DNA from: Albugo candida
Taxonomy: Eukaryota; Oomycota; Peronosporomycetes; Albuginales; Albuginaceae
Assembly: GCA_905220665.1 (NCBI GenBank)
Contig: CAJNAR010000162.1
Coordinates: 186,001 to 250,000, forward strand
Direction of reading: 5' to 3'
Length of the DNA: 64,000 nt
The notes under the pieces were generated by a model. The model had not been told where the DNA came from. It did not search any database and worked only from the letters and a program-made list of their open reading frames with translations. Positions 12,954 to 25,137 of the stretch are shown one piece after another. Within the stretch, counting starts at the first letter, position 1. Every line of letters begins with the position of its first letter. Position numbers and translations under genes: made by a program.

Positions 12954-13552
12954 ATGCTGCTCAACACTCTTGCGTCGTTTCTAATTGTCGGTGCGCTTTG
13001 GGGATGCACTAATCCTTTCATGAAAAAAGGTTTGCATAGCAAACACATGCTGGGTTATGATGCACTTTAAACCGTAGGATTTGTATCATGTAGGCTCAGC
13101 ATCAAATGTATACATGAGAAAAGATAATTCAATACCTGAATGGTTGCGTTTCATCGTCGCGTTTGCGACAAACTGGAAGGTTAGAAACTCTAAAACAGTT
13201 ACAATCCGAATTAACACGTCTCAGTTCACCGTGCCGTTTCTAATCAACCAAAGCGGATCAATTGTGTATGTTTACCTGCTCGGATCTACCGGTACAATAT
13301 CACCACCGGAAATAATATTATCGACCTTGCTAACGCAGTTGTTAGAGCTATCCACTGCGGTCCCGATATGCAATTCACTCAGCTTTGTTTTCACGGCCGT
13401 TACCGCCAGCTCACTCGGAGAAAGATCCAAAAAGCCAGTCTGTAAGTACACTTAGAAACCTTATGGACCGATTTATAGATATTCCTTTAGGTACGTACGC
13501 AGGGATGCTTTTTGTTTGCGTTGGAGTACTTATTTGCTATAATAGTAAATAA
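12954..13552 (+). CDS. TMEM234-like small membrane protein
   Basis: Small drug/metabolite-transporter-like protein of about 128 aa with four hydrophobic segments; the function of the family is poorly known. Five exons by my reading: 12954-13029, 13094-13179, 13225-13291, 13346-13441 and 13491-13552. Family-typical blocks are recovered only after splicing: GALWGCTNPFMKKG, VPFLINQSGSIVYVYLLGST, STAVPICNSLSFVFT and YAGMLFVCVGVLICYN. Introns 13180-13224 and 13292-13345 are multiples of three and stopless. As a result the raw frame 13081-13455 reads through them and looks like an unrelated protein. Confidence 0.85.
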
Positions 13553-13602
13553 TACATTTAACATGAGCATTCGTGGCATAATTTGCTAGAATTGATATTT
13601 TC

Positions 13603-15406
13603 ATGCAACCACGTTCGGCTGGCTGCAAAAAATTGATCGCAAATTACTCATTTCTCTTACGCACTAGAGCTTCGTTGCTTTCGACTATGAGCGCGCCAAT
13701 CACAACGAATCAGAGCCCACTCGTTACCGAAAACGCTGAGAAAATACAAGAGGGAAGAGCGGTGATCATCTCTCCTGAGCACAATAAAGTATTTTACAAC
13801 AAGGTCCAGGTTCTAAACCGAGATTTATCGATTTCTATTATTTCTGACTTTGCACGAGAACGCGCTCGAGAAAAAATATTACTGGATCGAAAGAAAAAGC
13901 AAGAAGATAGCGTCCAAATCGATTTGCATGTTGACACATCAGAGATTGACGAATACTTGAATGCGACTGCGGACCATTCAGGCTTGAAAATACTGGAAGC
14001 TTTAGCAGCGTCAGGACTTCGTTCCATACGCTATTTCCAGCAAATTCCGGGTGTTCGATCCATCCTCGTGAATGATTTGGATTCTGCTGCAGTCGAATCG
14101 ATCAAACGGAATATCGAATTTAACAATGTACCTAGTGACCGAGTTGTTGCAAGTCAAGCGGATGCTTCAGACGTTTTGTATTCACATCGAAAAGAGAGCG
14201 ACCAATTCGATGTTATTGACTTAGACCCTTATGGATCAGCTGCAATGCTATTGGATGGAGCAGTACAGGTTGGGCATATCCTTTGATAAGATGTACCACT
14301 TCAATCAATTTAATATCTCTTCGATTCCACTCGTAGGCGATCAGTAATGGCGGTTTACTTTGTGTAACTTGCACGGATATGCCGGTTTTGTCTGGGAAGA
14401 ATCCTGAAACCTGTTTCTCACGGTACAGCTCAATCCCTGGAAAAGCACACTATGTTCATGAGAACGCCATTCGAATAGGTACGGGTGCTTAAAAGCTCAA
14501 CGTGAATCCTAGATTATCTAAACGATTTCCGTAGTGCTACAAGCAATCGAACGATGCGCAATCAAATACCAGCGGCACATTGTGCCGGTCACATCATGTA
14601 GTATCGATTTTTATGTCCGAGTGTTTGTGCGAGTTTTCAAATCGCCATTTCAAGTGAAGAAGAGCGTAACCAAGCTTTCCCACGTATTCCAGTGTGTTGG
14701 ATGTGAGACATTCCATCTACAGCCAGTGGGCGTTGCAACGGGTAACACATTTCATGCGGCGAGAGGACCGGTCTTTGGGACCGAGTGTGGACAATGCGGA
14801 AGCAAGTTTCGAGTAACCGGACCCATTTGGTCTGACCCTCTGCACGACCGAGATGCTATTGCACGCATACGAGACCAAGTGGCGGATAGTGTGGGAGCGT
14901 ACCCGACCAAGGATCGATTGTTTGGACTTCTGACAACGATTTCTGAGGAAGTCATGGAAGCACCGTTACATTACACTATTTCAGGTCTAGCTAGGACCTT
15001 GCATTGTACGAATCCGCGTCTTGATCAATTTCAATTTGCAATACGGTCTCAAGGGTATCTGGTTTCCCAGTTTCATAAGGCTCCCGACGCTATTAAGACT
15101 ACCGCTCCTCCTCAGACGATATGGGATATCATGCGATGCTGGGTCATGAAGCACCCCATCAACAAGAAATGGGAGAATCAAGACACTCCGGGAAATCGGA
15201 TTCTTGCCAAAAAATCAAATTTGGAATTTGATTTTAACACGAGGCGTCCAAGCAAATTGCAGAAAGAAAAGGTGATGCGCTTTCCAAAAAATCCGCAACC
15301 TTATTGGGGCCCTAAAGCAAGAGCAAAAGGCAATCGAACGAAAGCGCCAGATTTCGAGTTGGAGTCGATGCAAGAGCAGAAAAAACATAAAGTAGAACTA
15401 CCCTAG
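13603..15406 (+). CDS. TRM1: tRNA (guanine(26)-N(2))-dimethyltransferase
   Basis: SAM-dependent enzyme that makes N2,N2-dimethylguanosine at position 26 of tRNAs. Three exons (13603-14268, 14337-14478 and 14535-15406), about 559 aa. Family motifs: EALAASGLRSIRYF (SAM site), DLDPYGSAAMLLDGA (catalytic DPYG), SNGGLLCVTCTDMPVLSG and the C-terminal zinc-binding cysteines (CVGCETFHL, CGQCGSKF). A lysine-rich tail (near 15260-15390) could be a nuclear signal. The first ATG (13603) gives an arginine-rich leader with mitochondrial character; a second in-frame ATG at 13687 (MSAPITTNQ) would give a cytosolic or nuclear form. Yeast Trm1 is made in two forms from alternative starts. Confidence 0.95.
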
Positions 15407-15463
15407 TATTTGGTAACCTCTAGTACATGATATTCCAACATCACTTATAAGAACAAACTTAAT

Positions 15464-16180
15464 TTGATGGTCCTGCGGATGCAGTGCGGTTGGAGTCAAA
15501 GGTTGCTGCTTGTTGATATTCGGCGATCCTTACAAAGCAATGCCATTCACTTTGCAAAAATGGGTCCATGCATGGGAGGAAATCGTGCTATGCCGCGTAT
15601 GTGTCTACAAAGTACTAGTACGCACCATGGAAAACATCAGTGCAATTACTTTATGCGCTCTTCAGTGAAGATGCGCACGATTTCATCTGAAAAACCCGCT
15701 GTAACAAAAGAATCCATCAAAGCTCAGTCGCAAACGCACTTAAATCGATTCAAAGATTTGTGGCGAAAGTACGGTCTTGTAGCCATTGGAACGTATTTTA
15801 CCATGTACGGAATTGTATTGGGATCTATTTATATATCGATAGAGAACGGCTTCATCAGCAAAAACCGAAACACACGACTAAACAAGGACACAACGACCAA
15901 TTTTGATGTTGTGTCAACCACAAACAAGTAAGGAGAATCATTTGCATTGTCACACTCGATCATTCTTGATATAAATGTTGGTAGAATGATTGCACTCGCG
16001 GAAGACTATGGACTCGCAAAGTATTTGGATGTGGAACGAGTCAACAGCAAGACAGGCTCGTTCGTGATTGCTTGGGTTGCTACAAAATTTACAGAGCCTA
16101 TTCGATTAGCAATAACACTAGCTATTACTCCACGCATTGCCCGATTTCTTGGTCGTGCGCCAAAAAAAATCGTCAAATGA
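15464..16180 (+). CDS. DUF1279 / FAM210-like mitochondrial protein
   Basis: About 219 aa from two exons (15464-15927 and 15985-16180, with a 57-nt intron). It carries the DUF1279 signature: RFKDLWRKYGLVAIGTYFTM, a transmembrane stretch, then SFVIAWVATKFTEPIRL and ITPRIARFLG. The family (FAM210A/B in animals) consists of mitochondrial inner-membrane proteins implicated in mitochondrial translation and metabolism. The long N-terminus is rich in Arg, Ser and Met without acidic residues, consistent with a targeting presequence; the first ATG at 15464 was chosen. The next gene starts 48 bp downstream of the stop. Confidence 0.85.
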
Positions 16181-16227
16181 AAAGTCTGTATATCATCAGA
16201 TGTAGTCACTAAACACAATTTTGCGCT

Positions 16228-17242
16228 ATGAAGCACTTGCGATTTTGTATATTTTTTGGCTTAGGCCTTAAGTACGCTTTTATGGATTCTAATTGTAGTG
16301 AGGCGATCCAAACTGCCAGTCAAATTCCGCAGGGAGGAATTTGTTTACTAGTAATTGACCAACAAGTAGACTTTCATCCAGGAGGATCTCTCGCAATTCA
16401 ACATGCAGTTGATGACGCAGAAAGAACTGCAGCATTTATAAACTCGAATCAGCAGCTAATCAGCCAGATCATACTAACTATGGATTCGCATCAGCAATAT
16501 CACATTGCACACGGCGTATTCTGGAAAAACAGCAGGAATGAATGTCCAGAGCCTTTTACTCGAATCACAGAGGCAGATATCCAAAATGATGTCTGGGTCC
16601 CGCGGCAAATTGAATTGCGAGATTATACGTTGTACTACACGCGTACTCTAGAAACACGTGGGAAATTTGTACTATGTATATGGCCAGAACATTGCATCAT
16701 TGGTACACCTGGTCACAATATCGTGTCAGTTATACACAAAGCAGCATTGAATTGGTCGAAAAGTAGCTTGCGACCGATAGAGTACGTGATGAAAGGCATG
16801 AACTCATTCACTGAACACTACTCGGCTCTACGTTCCGAAGTGGAGATCCCATTCGACGCATCAACCAGGTACAATTCACGGAATTTTGAGCCAATATCAG
16901 CTTCCTGCATGTAGATTAAACGAAAAGCTGGTGATAAATTTGAAGCGCGCAGACAGAATTGTGATATGCGGTGAAGCCTCGTCTCATTGTGTAGCGCATA
17001 CTGTTCGAGATTTGCTCGATTGCTGGCCCTGCGACCGCGTAAAGGATTTATATCTCTTCTCTGACTGCGTTTCTCCTGTTTGTGGATATGAGGCAATAGC
17101 AGAGGTACATCAAGACCTTTTAGTCGATACTATCGCTTAAATAATTCCGTATCATTAGGAATTCCTCTCACAATTTCAAAAGGAAGGAGTCAACGTCATC
17201 ACATCCAAAAATTACAATCATCACAGCATTTCTTCATCATGA
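16228..17242 (+). CDS. Nicotinamidase-like cysteine hydrolase
   Basis: Isochorismatase-fold hydrolase, about 304 aa, three exons (16228-16868, 16915-17104 and 17159-17242). Nicotinamidases convert nicotinamide to nicotinate for NAD salvage. The catalytic aspartate lies in VIDQQVDFHPGGSL, the lysine in EYVMKGMNSF and the nucleophilic cysteine in CGEASSHCV. The metal site is suggested by TMDSHQQYH, and WPEHCIIGTPGH matches the WPxHC...GT block of the family. The first ATG adds a short hydrophobic leader; an alternative start at 16282 (MDSNCSEA) would give a cytosolic enzyme. Exon 3 supplies the normal family ending (FQKEGVNVITS). Substrate is inferred. Confidence 0.85.
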
Positions 17243-17576
17243 TTACTATGCGAGTAAATTTGATTAATAATACTGCAAATCTACTACTTCAATTACAAAG
17301 TTAGCTTATGTACTATTCAAAAATCGTACACGTGTCCCAAAAAACCTTCCTTACCTTTTCCAAAAAAAAACCTCACATAATTATATTCAGCCACTCACAC
17401 GCGCCTTAGAAAAGATCGTTCCCGCACCGAACGATTGAGTTGAAGGGAAACTAACGACCCCCCGCCAAAACGACGCCTCTTATTGCGACTTCCGCAGAAA
17501 GATTTAGAGGCTCAGGCACAAACGTTCAAGTTATTTGCATAGTAAACTTCCCTCTGTGTACTCGTTTTATTCAAAC
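17243..17576. promoter_or_regulatory. Upstream region of clathrin heavy chain
   Basis: About 330 bp with no coding signal. It contains short A and C runs (near 17339-17374 and 17457-17465). It must contain the clathrin promoter; I could not assign a specific core element. Confidence 0.45.
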
Positions 17577-20500
17577 ATGGCGCAAGATCTCCCCATTACG
17601 TTTGGGGAAGTGTTGAACGTAAAGTGATTGTCATTTCTTCTTGAGCATCCCAAAACTGCCTGATTTTAATTCGCTATTTCTCTAGCTGGCTTCCCTAGGC
17701 GTAAATCCCGATTACATCAAATTCGGATCGACGACAATGGAATCTGATAAGTTTATTTGTGTGTGTGAGAAAGTCGACGGCCAAGCGAGTGTGGTGATTC
17801 TCGATATGGCTGCAGGAAACAGTGTTCAGCGTCGACCTATCAATGCGGAAGCAGCTATTATGAATCCTGTGAGTAAAGTGATTGCATTACGATCGGAAAA
17901 CCAACTGCAAATCTTCAATATGGAATTACGAGCAAAAATGAAATCGTTTTTGATGACAGAAGCTGTTGTGTTTTGGCGTTGGATTTCAGTGAATAGTATT
18001 GCGCTGGTGACTGCGACCGCTGTATTTCACTGGAGTTTGGAAGGAGATTCTCCTCCAGTCAAGATCTTTGACCGGCACGCTAATCTTGGAGCAGGGACTC
18101 AAATTATCAGTTATGAAGCATCACAGGATAATCAGTGGATGTTGCTGGTTGGAATATCGCAAGGAGAAGGTGGTCGTATCGTCGGTAACATGCAGCTTTA
18201 CTCGATGGAGAAGAAAGTGAGTCAAGTTTTGCAGGGGCATGCAGGATCATTTACGAAGATGAAGCCACCAGGAAGAGCAGAAGATGGTCATATATTGGTG
18301 TTTGCCGGAATCAAAGGAGATGGCCCTCAGCAATTATTTATCATGGAAGTTGGTCGGGATAAGGATGCTCCCGGAGGAGTTTTTCGTTTACCGCCACAAA
18401 ATATTCCATTTGCTGCTGACGCACAGAACGACTTTCCTGTTTCTATTGTGGTTGCTATGGATGAGGATATCATTTATATGATCACAAAAATGGGGTACTT
18501 ATTCTTGTTTGATGCACATACCGGTAAACCCGTCTATCGTGCTCGCGTCTCGCAAGATACTGTCTTCGTCACGACGTACGACACCAAAGGAAAAGGCATG
18601 CTTGGAATCACACGACGTGGACAGGTGCTGCAGTTCTCTATCAACAAAGCAAAACTGGTCCCATACATTGTCAGCACATTGCGGGATTCTCAACTTGCAA
18701 TCGCTTTAGCAACTCGCTTGGACCTACCCGGAGCAGAAGAGCTCTATTTTACGGAATTCAACCGATTTATGACTATGAACGATATTCAAGGTGCAGCGCG
18801 TCTTGCTGCGGCATCTCCACAAGGAGCTCTCCGTACACCACAAACCATTCAACGCTTCCAACAAATGCCACCGCAACCGGGACAACCGCAACCAATTCTT
18901 CAATATTTTAGTGTGCTTTTAGAAAAAGGCACTCTCAACAAATTGGAATCGCTAGAGCTTGCTCGACCCGTTTTGATGCAAGGTCGTGGTCAGCTATTAC
19001 AGAAATGGCTGGCTGAAGATAAATTGGAATGCTCCGAAGAACTAGGAGATCTGGTTGCTCAGTCCGATACGACAATGGCTCTGTCTGTCTACCTCCGTGC
19101 TCAAGTACCCGAAAAAGTGATTAATTGCTTTGTGCAACGTGGTGAATTCGAAAAGATTGTCGCGTACGCGATCCAGACGAACTATCGGTGCGATTACACG
19201 TTTATGCTTCAGAATCTTGTCCGAGCAAATCCTCAAGGAGCACTGGATTTCGCTCAGAAACTAGCCACTGCCGAGAACGGCCCTTTGGTTGACGTTAGTG
19301 CTGTTGTGGATATATTTATGCAAGTGAATCGTATACAGGAGACAACAGCGTTCTTACTCGAAGCTCTCAAGAACAATCGACCGGATGAAGGCTACCTCCA
19401 AACGCGATTGTTGGAAATCAATTTGCTTGGAGGATCGCCTCAAGTCGCGGACGCTATCTTATCGAACAGCATGTTCTCCCATTACGACAAACCGAGAATT
19501 GCAGTACTTTGTGAGAAAGCAGGACTATTCCAACGCGCTTTGGAGCATTACACCGAACTGGCGGATCTGAAACGAGTTATTGTGAACACGCATGCGATCA
19601 ATCATGAATTCATTGTCACTTTTTTTGGATCGTTGACTGGCGAAATTTCGATGGAATTGATTAACGCTCTGATGTCACATAACATGCGTCAAAATCTTCA
19701 GGTGGTCGTCCAAGTGGCCACGAAATACGCAGAACAACTTGGCGGTAAGGAACTCATCGAAGTATTCGAGAAATACAAATCGTTTGATGGATTGTACTAC
19801 TTTCTCGGATCGATTGTCAACTTCTCGCAAGATCCCGAAGTCCACTTTAAGTACATTGAAGCAGCCACGAAAATGGGTCAATTCAAGGAAGTGGAGCGTG
19901 TTTGTCGTGATTCTTCGGCGTACGATCCCGTCAAAGTCAAAGATTTCTTGAAAGAGTCCAAATTACAAGATCCTCGACCGCTCATTCACGTTTGCGATCG
20001 GAATGATTTCATCGAAGAACTCACGCAATATTTGTACTCTAACAATCTGCTCAAATACATTGAGGTGTATGTGACCAAAGTAAGTCCTCAGAAAACACCC
20101 AAAGTTGTGGGGAAATTATTGGACTTGGACTGCAACGAGGATTACATCAAAAGTCTTTTGAATCAGATTCCACAATGTCCCGTCGACGAACTGGTAGAAC
20201 AAGTGGAAACCCGCAATCGATTACGTCTGCTGCAACCTTGGCTCGAAACGCGTGTATCCCAAGGCAATACCGAAACAGCAACGCACAATGCTGTTGGGAA
20301 GATATATGTGACGTTGAATCGCGAGCCGCAACAGTTTTTGATAAATAATCAGTTTTATGACTCTGAAGTTGTTGGCAAGTTTTGTGAGAAATTAGACCCA
20401 GCACTTGCTTTCCTGGCGTACCGTCGAGCTGGCGGTGCATGCGATGAAGATCTGATTCGTGTCACAATTGATAATGGTCTTTTCAAAGATCTTGCAAGAT

Positions 20501-22788
20501 ATCTTGTCGAACGCCAAGATCTTGATTTATGGGGCAAAGTGCTCATAAAACAAGATGAAAATGTTCAAGAATCGCCAAATCGGCGTGCGTTGATCGATCA
20601 AGTCGTACAAACAGCACTCCCAGAGACAAAAAATCCCGATGAGGTGTCAACAACGGTTCGAGCGTTTATGAATGCCGAACTACCAAACGAATTGATGGAA
20701 TTACTGGAGCGAATTGTGATGCAAGGAACAGACTTTTCCGACAACCGAAACTTACAAAACTTGCTTATTTTGACGGCAATCAAAGCGGGACCCGAAAAGG
20801 TGATGGATTATGTGAATCGACTCGACAATTTCGACGGTCCTGATATCGCCAAAATTGCAGTCGGAGAGCAGTATCAGTTGTATGAAGAAGGATTTGTCAT
20901 TTACAAAAAGACAAATCACAACGTCGAGGCGATTGGCGTCTTGTTGGATTACATCAAGGATTACGAACGAGCTTACGAATTCGCCGATCGCTGTAACGAG
21001 TCTGAAGTCTGGTCTCGTCTGGCGAAATCACAACTCGACAAGGGCGACGTCCATGATTCCTTGGCTGCGTTCATTAAGGCCAATGATGCTAGTGCCTATG
21101 TTCATGTGATTGCTGCCGCAGAGCTTGCCAACGACTATGCCGAACTCATTCCGTACTTGCGTATGGCTCGAAACAGTGTGAAAGAACAGTATCTCGACAC
21201 TTCGTTGATCTATGCGTATGCGAAATGCGAAAAGTTCTCTGAACTCGAAGACTTTATATCCGCGCCAAATGTGGCTCAAATTCAAGAGATTGGAGAGCGT
21301 TGTTTTAAGGAAGGAATGTTCAGTGCCGCAAAGATCTTATTCCAAAACATCAACAATAATGCGAAATTGGCCATTTGTTATGTCCGACTCAATAAATTCC
21401 GAGAAGCTGTGGACGCAGCAACAAAAGCAAACTCTGTGGGAACCTGGAAAGAAGTCAATTATGCGTGTGTGGATGTCAACGAATTTCGTCTCGCTGGTCT
21501 CTGTGCTCTGCACATCATCGTTCATCCAGATCACTTGGAAGAGCTCATCTTACACTATGAAAGAAGAGGACATTGGTCGGAATTGCTCAAATTGATGGAA
21601 CAGGGACTCGGTCTCGAGGGTGCTCATGCGGGTATCTTCACGGAGCTCGCGATCTTGTACTCCAAGTATCTTCCATCCAAGCTCATGGAGCATATCAAGA
21701 TTTTCCATTCACGTATGAATGTGTCCAAGATCCTACGAGCTTGCGAGAAAGCTTTACATTGGGAACACGCAGTGTATTTATACAAAGAAGACAACCAATT
21801 TGACAACGCTGTACGGACAATGGTCGATCATCCAGTTGCATTTGCTCGCGATTTCTTCCTCGACTGCATTCAGAAAGTTCGCAATCAAGAAATCCACTAC
21901 AAAGCAGTTCAATTCTATTTGGAACAACATCCTTTAGAGCTGACTCGATTACTGCAAGTATTGACGCCTAATCTTGATCATGCTCGAGTCGTTCACCAGC
22001 TACGAAAAACCAAGAATCTTCCTCTTGTTGTCGAGTACTTGAAAGATGTGCAAAAGGAAAATCTTTCAGCTGTGAATGAGGCACTCAATGAAGTGCTTGT
22101 CGACGAAGAAGACTACCAAGGACTCCGCGATTCCATCGATTCGTACGACAACTTTGACCAAATCGCTTTGGCTCAAAAATTGGAAAAGCACGGTCTTTTG
22201 GAATTTCGTCGTATTTCTGCGTATTTGTACCGAAAGAACAAACGCTACCCGCAAGCAGTGAAGCTGTCGAAAGCCGACAAAATGTATAAAGATTGCATTG
22301 ACACAGCCGCTGATTCAGAAGACCCCGAACTTGCTGAAGACATTCTCCGGTTTTTCGTATCTGTGCGTGATCGCGAATGTTTCTGTGCGACGCTTTTCAC
22401 GTGTTACGCTTTGATCAAACCGGATGTTGCGATGGAATTAGCGTGGCGTAATGGATACACTGATTTCGTGATGCCGTACATGATCCAATTTGTGAAGAAT
22501 CTGAATGATAAAGTAAATGCTTTGGATGAACGAACCAGCGTACAACAGGAACAGAGCGTGGATGTGAGTCCGGCTATGGACACTGCGTACGGATTGACAG
22601 GAGCGATGCCTCAGATGATGGCCATTGCAGCGACTGCATATAATGATCCAAGCACTCCATACGGGGGATACGCCATGCAGCCGAATATGGCGATGGGAAT
22701 GCAACCGGCAATGGGAATAAATATGGGAGCCTCTATGAGCAATGGAATGGGACATAGCAATCCGTATGGCGCCAACTATCAGTACTAG
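17577..22788 (+). CDS. Clathrin heavy chain
   Basis: Coat protein of clathrin vesicles in endocytosis and trans-Golgi traffic; about 1714 aa, close to the usual 1675. A tiny first exon (17577-17618, MAQDLPITFGEVLN) is joined across a 67-nt intron to exon 2 (17686-22788), restoring the family start (YIKFGSTTMESDKFICVCEK). The N-terminal beta-propeller spans about residues 1-360, followed by the long alpha-solenoid of repeated clathrin legs, with the family stretches AFMNAELPNELMELLERIV and GHWSELLKLMEQGLGLEGAH. The end is rich in Met, Gly, Asn and Gln, as in other clathrins. The long reading frame is clean, with no sign of disruption. Confidence 0.97.
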
Positions 22789-22923
22789 GCTGTCGTCTCC
22801 TCTATCAAGCTCAGACAGCTTGTAGACTGAGAAATAGTTGCATTTTCGAGAATACATCATGGTCTTGCTCATTTCTGTAAATAGCTATTTCTTTTTTGTG
22901 ATTGTTTTTCACGAATCAGTGAA

Positions 22924-23165
22924 ATGAACGGATTTCTTGGTAAACGGATGCAAAAGCATTTGCCTCTTTTTGTATGTAGCGCATTGATTGCGGGGAGTTT
23001 GTATGCGGTATACTATGCGCATAATCAGCAGATTGTCGATAAAAAGGTTGGTGATAGGGATTAAGTGGTGCGGTTTATAAGCGGTTGTGATAGAGAATGC
23101 GTCAAGGTGTTATTCGTGATATGGAAAGAGAGCGAATGCGAATAGACAGAAATGAGACTGACTAG
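22924..23165 (+). CDS. PET117-like cytochrome c oxidase assembly protein
   Basis: A 64-aa protein from two exons (22924-23046 and 23094-23165; intron 47 nt). An N-terminal hydrophobic segment (LPLFVCSALIAGSLYAVYYA) anchors it, followed by the family motif KRMRQGVIRDMERERMR, which matches the R-x-x-x-G-V-x-R-D-x-E-R-Q box of PET117. PET117 assists assembly of mitochondrial complex IV. The gene lies in the 440-bp space between clathrin and the kinase and was found only by splicing. Size, topology and motif all agree, but the protein is short. Confidence 0.7.
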
Positions 23166-23231
23166 TCACGTGTATCTGATTGTAATCAAATCGATTTTGG
23201 TCGGTCACAAATAACAAAAAACGTTTTTGAG

Positions 23232-24735
23232 ATGGTGCCGAATCGTGACGCACTTTGTGAGGACAATCAAGAGCGAGTTATCGTTAAGGTTTCTGATAAC
23301 GCATTCGCATCGGATAATCGTACGCTTTGCGTTGGTCCTCAAAACTTTAAAAAGATTCTTTTTCTTGGAAAGGGATCTCATGGCCGCGTTTACTCTGTCA
23401 AAAGCGTTGTATGTCACTCGCAAGTGCTCTATTGCGTCTTAAAATTTGATGAAGGGCTTGGGAATCGAAAAATTGTATGCGATGAAAGTCGTTTGCAAAG
23501 ATGAGGGTAAAGAGCGAGTGAGTATAATTATTTGATGGATAAAGTCGCTTAGAATTATATTATAGCTGAATCAAATTGCAATGGAACAATCTGTCCTTAA
23601 TGAAGCAAAACATCCGTGTATCATGAGTTTAAATTACGCTTTTCAGACAGACAAGTATCATTACCTCATCATGCCGGTATCATGACCTGTGCGATAGAAA
23701 CCATTTCTTAGTACAATATCGCTAATGCGTAGTACTGTGCTGGAGGCAGCTTTCTCCAACTACTTCGTCATCAAAGGAATCATCGTTTGGAGGAGAGTCA
23801 AGCTCGCTTTTATGCGGCTGAAGTCTTTGTCGCGTTGGAATATTTACATTTGCTGGGGATCTTAGTACGAGACCTCAAACCAGAGAATATTCTTCTGCAT
23901 GAATCAGGACATTTGATGCTCTCTGATTTTGATCTGGCGACTCGAATCCACGCCAATCCGAATGTGATACATAATCAGAAGGTACGATTGCTGTCTATAG
24001 ACCATACAATCAATATCTCATGCAGTATGATTGAGTAGCGTCCTTCGTGGTTTGCTACCAGAAAAGGTATGTGATCAAAGTTGTTGCATCAGAATGTGAT
24101 TCAATATGAGCGATGATGTAGACTACAGACGAGATTCTATCAGTCCTGGAGCGAGTGCGGAAAGAAAAAAGAGGCGACCACTCCATCGAAGACGTATGAG
24201 CCAATGCGAGTATCCATTCTTAGACACTGAGACACATTTCGAGACGGCCAATTGGCAAGAATACTCGGTTGTTGGCACGCTTGATTATATCGCTCCAGAA
24301 GTTATATCGGATGAAACGTATACCAGCTCAATTGATTGGTGGGCTTTCGGTATACTTCTGTATGAGATGTTGTACAGCACGACACCGTTTAAAGGCTCTA
24401 CCAAAGCTGAAACGATTGAAAACTTGCTGGATTTGAGTAAGGAACTTACGTTTCCCGAGGAGATTCCGGTGAGCGCAGAGGCCAAAGATTTACTCCAGCG
24501 CTTGTTGACCAAGAATTCGGATATACGACTAAAGAGCCCACAGCACATTCGTCAACATTCGTTTTTTTCAACTATTCAATGGCCACGTATGTCGAGTCTA
24601 CATGATGATGATGATTTACTAAGAGTTTTATTTGCAGTCATACGTCATACAAAGCCACCCCTGAAGCCTATTTTTGAGCAAGCTGGCGATGCGAAACTGG
24701 ATGAACTTACAAAATACGATCATGAGGTTTTGTGA
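23232..24735 (+). CDS. AGC-family protein kinase of the DFD (Nrc2/AGCVIII) type
   Basis: Serine/threonine kinase, about 412 aa. Six exons by my reading: 23232-23405, 23455-23517, 23566-23676, 23733-23981, 24039-24066 and 24122-24735. Motifs: glycine loop LGKGSHGRVYSVK, VAIK lysine in LYAMKVVCK, catalytic loop LVRDLKPENILL, DFD instead of DFG (LSDFDLATRI), a basic insertion before the APE motif, GTLDYIAPEV and the P+1 loop, then a short AGC tail (TIQWPRMSS). DFD with an insertion is the mark of plant AGCVIII and fungal Nrc2/Fpk kinases, which regulate polarity and lipid flippases. No clear C-terminal hydrophobic motif is seen; a further 3' exon cannot be excluded. Confidence 0.85.
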
Positions 24736-25137
24736 AGCTCATTATCGGTTTTCAGAACGAGAAAAGTCCTGCTCGCTCATGCGTTGCTGAGCGGTAAATA
24801 CCGACTCAAGCTTGGTGAGATTGCCCAGTCGTTGGTTGGTTACTTCAACGTGAAGCTCTCATCTGATAATTGTACATCACCTTAAAACTGTATTACTTAA
24901 CCACGAAAGACAATGTTACGTGCTTTCAAATAGCGCGCAATGAAGCTGCATGATTTAATTTATTAGACGTAGTCTCTTCTTTCCTTCATTTGTATCAAAT
25001 CTTGTATTGGCGCTTGCCTTATCTGAGGATTTCGAGAGGGCTTTGCACGATGAGTGTGATTGATGCCTTTCACTAAAAGTACAAATTGCAACATAATTCT
25101 ACGCCTGTTCAAATAACGGTCAACGGACACGAGCTTG
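24736..25137. other. Intergenic region
   Basis: About 400 bp. An open frame on the minus strand (25226-24963, no ATG at its start) overlaps syntaxin exon 1 and is probably a shadow. Nothing else was recognised. Confidence 0.5.

Noticed and set aside
24724..24800. Extra 3' exon of the AGC kinase after a 29-nt intron
   Set aside because: Such an intron would be much shorter than all others here (minimum about 44 nt), so the stop at 24735 is kept.
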